Positions 14,673 to 15,882 of a stretch of 15,882 nucleotides of DNA are shown in pieces (positions within the stretch are counted from its first letter, which is position 1; each line of letters begins with the position of its first letter). A program made the translations under genes and the position numbers. The notes under the pieces are model-generated. The model had not been told where the DNA came from, searched no databases, and was given only the letters and a program-made list of their open reading frames with translations. The stretch covers positions 1 to 15,882 of the forward strand of contig CALCBO010000056.1 of the NCBI GenBank assembly GCA_937897245.1, in the 5' to 3' direction. The DNA comes from an uncultured Caryophanales bacterium. Lineage in GTDB: Bacteria > Bacillota_I > Bacilli_A > RF39 > UBA660.

Positions 14673-15528
14673 AAAAATAATCTTTATATTAATTCTAATA
14701 ATTCCAGTCTTATTAACTGGTTGTACTAATGATACTATGGATAATATTGAAATAATTGTTACTAATTATCCTAATGAATATGTTGTAAAAAATCTTTATG
14801 AAAAGCATGCTAAAATAACTTCTATATATCCAGATGGTGTTGAAATAGATAAATATGAAATTAGTAATAAAGAAAAAAAAGAATATGCTGAAAAAGACTT
14901 ATTTGTCTACAATGGACTACTAGAAAAAGAAAGAAACTTAGCAGTTGATCTTTTAGCTATTAATCCTGATTTAAAAATAATTGATACAGCATATGTTTTA
15001 GAAACTGACTATTCTCCTGAAGAATTATGGTTAAATCCATCTTCATTATTAATGATGAGTCAAAATGTCAGACTAGGTCTAAACGAATATGTAACTAGTA
15101 CTTATCTTCAAAAAGATATTGATGAATCATACGAAAATCTAAAAATTAAGCTAAGTGAATTAGATGCTGATTACCGAGTAGCTTCTAATATTTCCAATAA
15201 TAAAGTTATAATTGTAGCTGATAGTGCTTTAAAATATTTAGAAAAATTTAATCTAGAAGTTATTTGTATTGATAGTGATGCTACTCAAAAAGACTTATCT
15301 GATGCCGAAAATTTAATTAAACAAGGACAAGCAAGTTATATTTATAAATTTAAAGATCAAGATTTAAATGAAAATGCTCAAAAACTAATAACAGCCTATC
15401 CTGATACAGAAGTAGTAGAATTACACAAATTAAATAATCTATCTGATCATGAAAGAGATGAAAAACAAGACTACATAAGTATTATGAAAGATAACTTAGA
15501 ATTAATAAAAAAAGAATTATATCAATAA
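14659..15528 (+). CDS. TroA/ZnuA-like substrate-binding lipoprotein with acidic ligand positions
   Basis: 289 residues. MKINKK, a hydrophobic core and the lipobox 'LLTGC' put the lipid on Cys22. The mature part fits the cluster-9 metal-ABC-transporter binding proteins: '[16 protein letters not shown]', '[13 protein letters not shown]' (57-69), '[12 protein letters not shown]' (77-88), '[11 protein letters not shown]' (119-129), a long linking helix (about 150-170) and '[17 protein letters not shown]' (182-198). In ordinary members these positions carry His, as in P.G.EPH.YEPT, DPH.WLDP and SH.AFGYL. Here they align with Asp64, Glu121 and Asp187. Metal choice may have shifted, or binding may be lost. 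The start at 14659 is set by AAGGAGG; the frame also opens at 14623, but that start lacks a site and would spoil the signal peptide. No permease or ATPase gene follows. A terminator closes the unit. Confidence 0.75.
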   Translation: MKINKKIIFILILIIPVLLTGCTNDTMDNIEIIVTNYPNEYVVKNLYEKHAKITSIYPDGVEIDKYEISNKEKKEYAEKDLFVYNGLLEKERNLAVDLLAINPDLKIIDTAYVLETDYSPEELWLNPSSLLMMSQNVRLGLNEYVTSTYLQKDIDESYENLKIKLSELDADYRVASNISNNKVIIVADSALKYLEKFNLEVICIDSDATQKDLSDAENLIKQGQASYIYKFKDQDLNENAQKLITAYPDTEVVELHKLNNLSDHERDEKQDYISIMKDNLELIKKELYQ

Positions 15529-15560
15529 GACTCAAGGTAATCCCTGAGTCTTATTTTTTT
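15527..15560 (+). terminator. Terminator shared by convergent genes
   Basis: AAGACTCA (15527-15534) pairs with TGAGTCTT (15545-15552), with an inner GG/CC pair, followed by T7 at 15554-15560 on the plus strand. The stem overlaps the stop codons of both the lipoprotein and the convergent gene. Confidence 0.9.
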
Positions 15561-15882
15561 AGTTTCTTAATTAAATCAACAGAAGCTAACTCATCCTCTT
15601 CACTCAACACTTCATCAATAACTTCTTTTGCTTTATCTTCCCAATTTCCTTGATGGATAATTCTTCCTACTTTAGGATGATTCTTTAATCTAGTTTTATC
15701 TAATCTACTTAAAGCTTCAAAATCTATAGCTTTCGTATAAAATATAGCATTTCCAACAGCACTACTAGGAGCTTCTTCATGATATTCCCTATCTAATAGT
15801 ACTCTACCATTTGGATAAATATATCCTACATACCCAGAATATTTAGAAATTCCTACTACTCTAGCTAAATAATTAGAACTAT
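15551..15882 (-). CDS. Unrecognised protein, C-terminal part (runs off the window)
   Basis: The minus-strand frame is open from the window edge to TAA at 15551-15553, giving the last 109 or so residues. It starts inside the protein ('SSNYLARVVGISKYSGYVGYI'). The visible part has a beta-rich beginning with many Tyr/Gly, then 'PNGRVLLDREYHEEAPSSAV', a basic middle ('RLKNHPKVGRI') and a charged helical tail ending 'IKKLKK'. No membrane segment, repeat or catalytic motif is visible. I do not recognise a family from this portion. It converges on the yidD operon and shares its terminator. Confidence 0.75.
   Translation of the reverse strand, partial: SSNYLARVVGISKYSGYVGYIYPNGRVLLDREYHEEAPSSAVGNAIFYTKAIDFEALSRLDKTRLKNHPKVGRIIHQGNWEDKAKEVIDEVLSEEDELASVDLIKKLKK

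Noticed and set aside
1..15882. Mycoplasma-type genetic code (TGA as Trp)
   Set aside because: Tryptophan codons in the intact genes are TGG, TGA is not found inside the long frames, and the IS30 relic ends at TGA at its expected C-terminus.

Overview
The window is very AT-rich and uses the standard genetic code (tryptophan is TGG throughout and TGA is used as a stop). It has strong Shine-Dalgarno sites (AGGAGG, GGAGGTGAT), many TG-extended -10 boxes (TGnTATAAT), Gram-positive-style lipoproteins, YidD and RNase III. This fits a low-GC Bacillota, plausibly an uncultured gut Bacilli/Erysipelotrichia-type lineage. Nothing here fixes a species.

Left third (1-5128, minus strand): the first 1,709 or so codons of a giant N-terminally anchored surface protein. 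It is built of fibronectin-III-like beta modules behind an acidic/glycine-rich hinge and is cut by the window edge. Its promoter has an extended -10 and, directly upstream, T/A tracts repeated at 10 bp, a possible curved-DNA or slippage element.

Mobile and accessory zone (5220-8000): an apparently intact IS1634-like insertion sequence (5329-7121) with 12-bp terminal inverted repeats, then a terminator, the C-terminal relic of an IS30-like transposase, a 13-bp-arm inverted repeat carrying TTGACA in both arms, and a structured stretch with a possible 36-residue single-pass membrane peptide. That peptide resembles the toxins of type I toxin-antitoxin loci. The zone closes with two minus-strand terminators.

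Right half (8000-14340, minus strand): reading with transcription, RNase III (rnc), a histidine-phosphatase-fold protein whose second catalytic His is Gln, a consensus promoter driving a lipoprotein plus GGDEF protein pair, a single-pass membrane protein, a patatin-like lipase and a small lipoprotein. Several have their own promoter and terminator, so the block is several short transcription units.

Right end: a divergent promoter pair separates rnc from a plus-strand operon of yidD and a 14-nt-overlapping lipoprotein with the TroA/ZnuA metal-binding fold, in which the three expected His ligands appear replaced by Asp/Glu/Asp. A terminator shared with a convergent, truncated, unrecognised gene closes the window. 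No RNA gene, riboswitch or CRISPR array was seen. The most interesting signals are the acidic-ligand TroA-like lipoprotein, the small membrane peptide with its self-complementary leader, the phased A-tracts at the giant-protein promoter, and the G7 run at a ribosome binding site.
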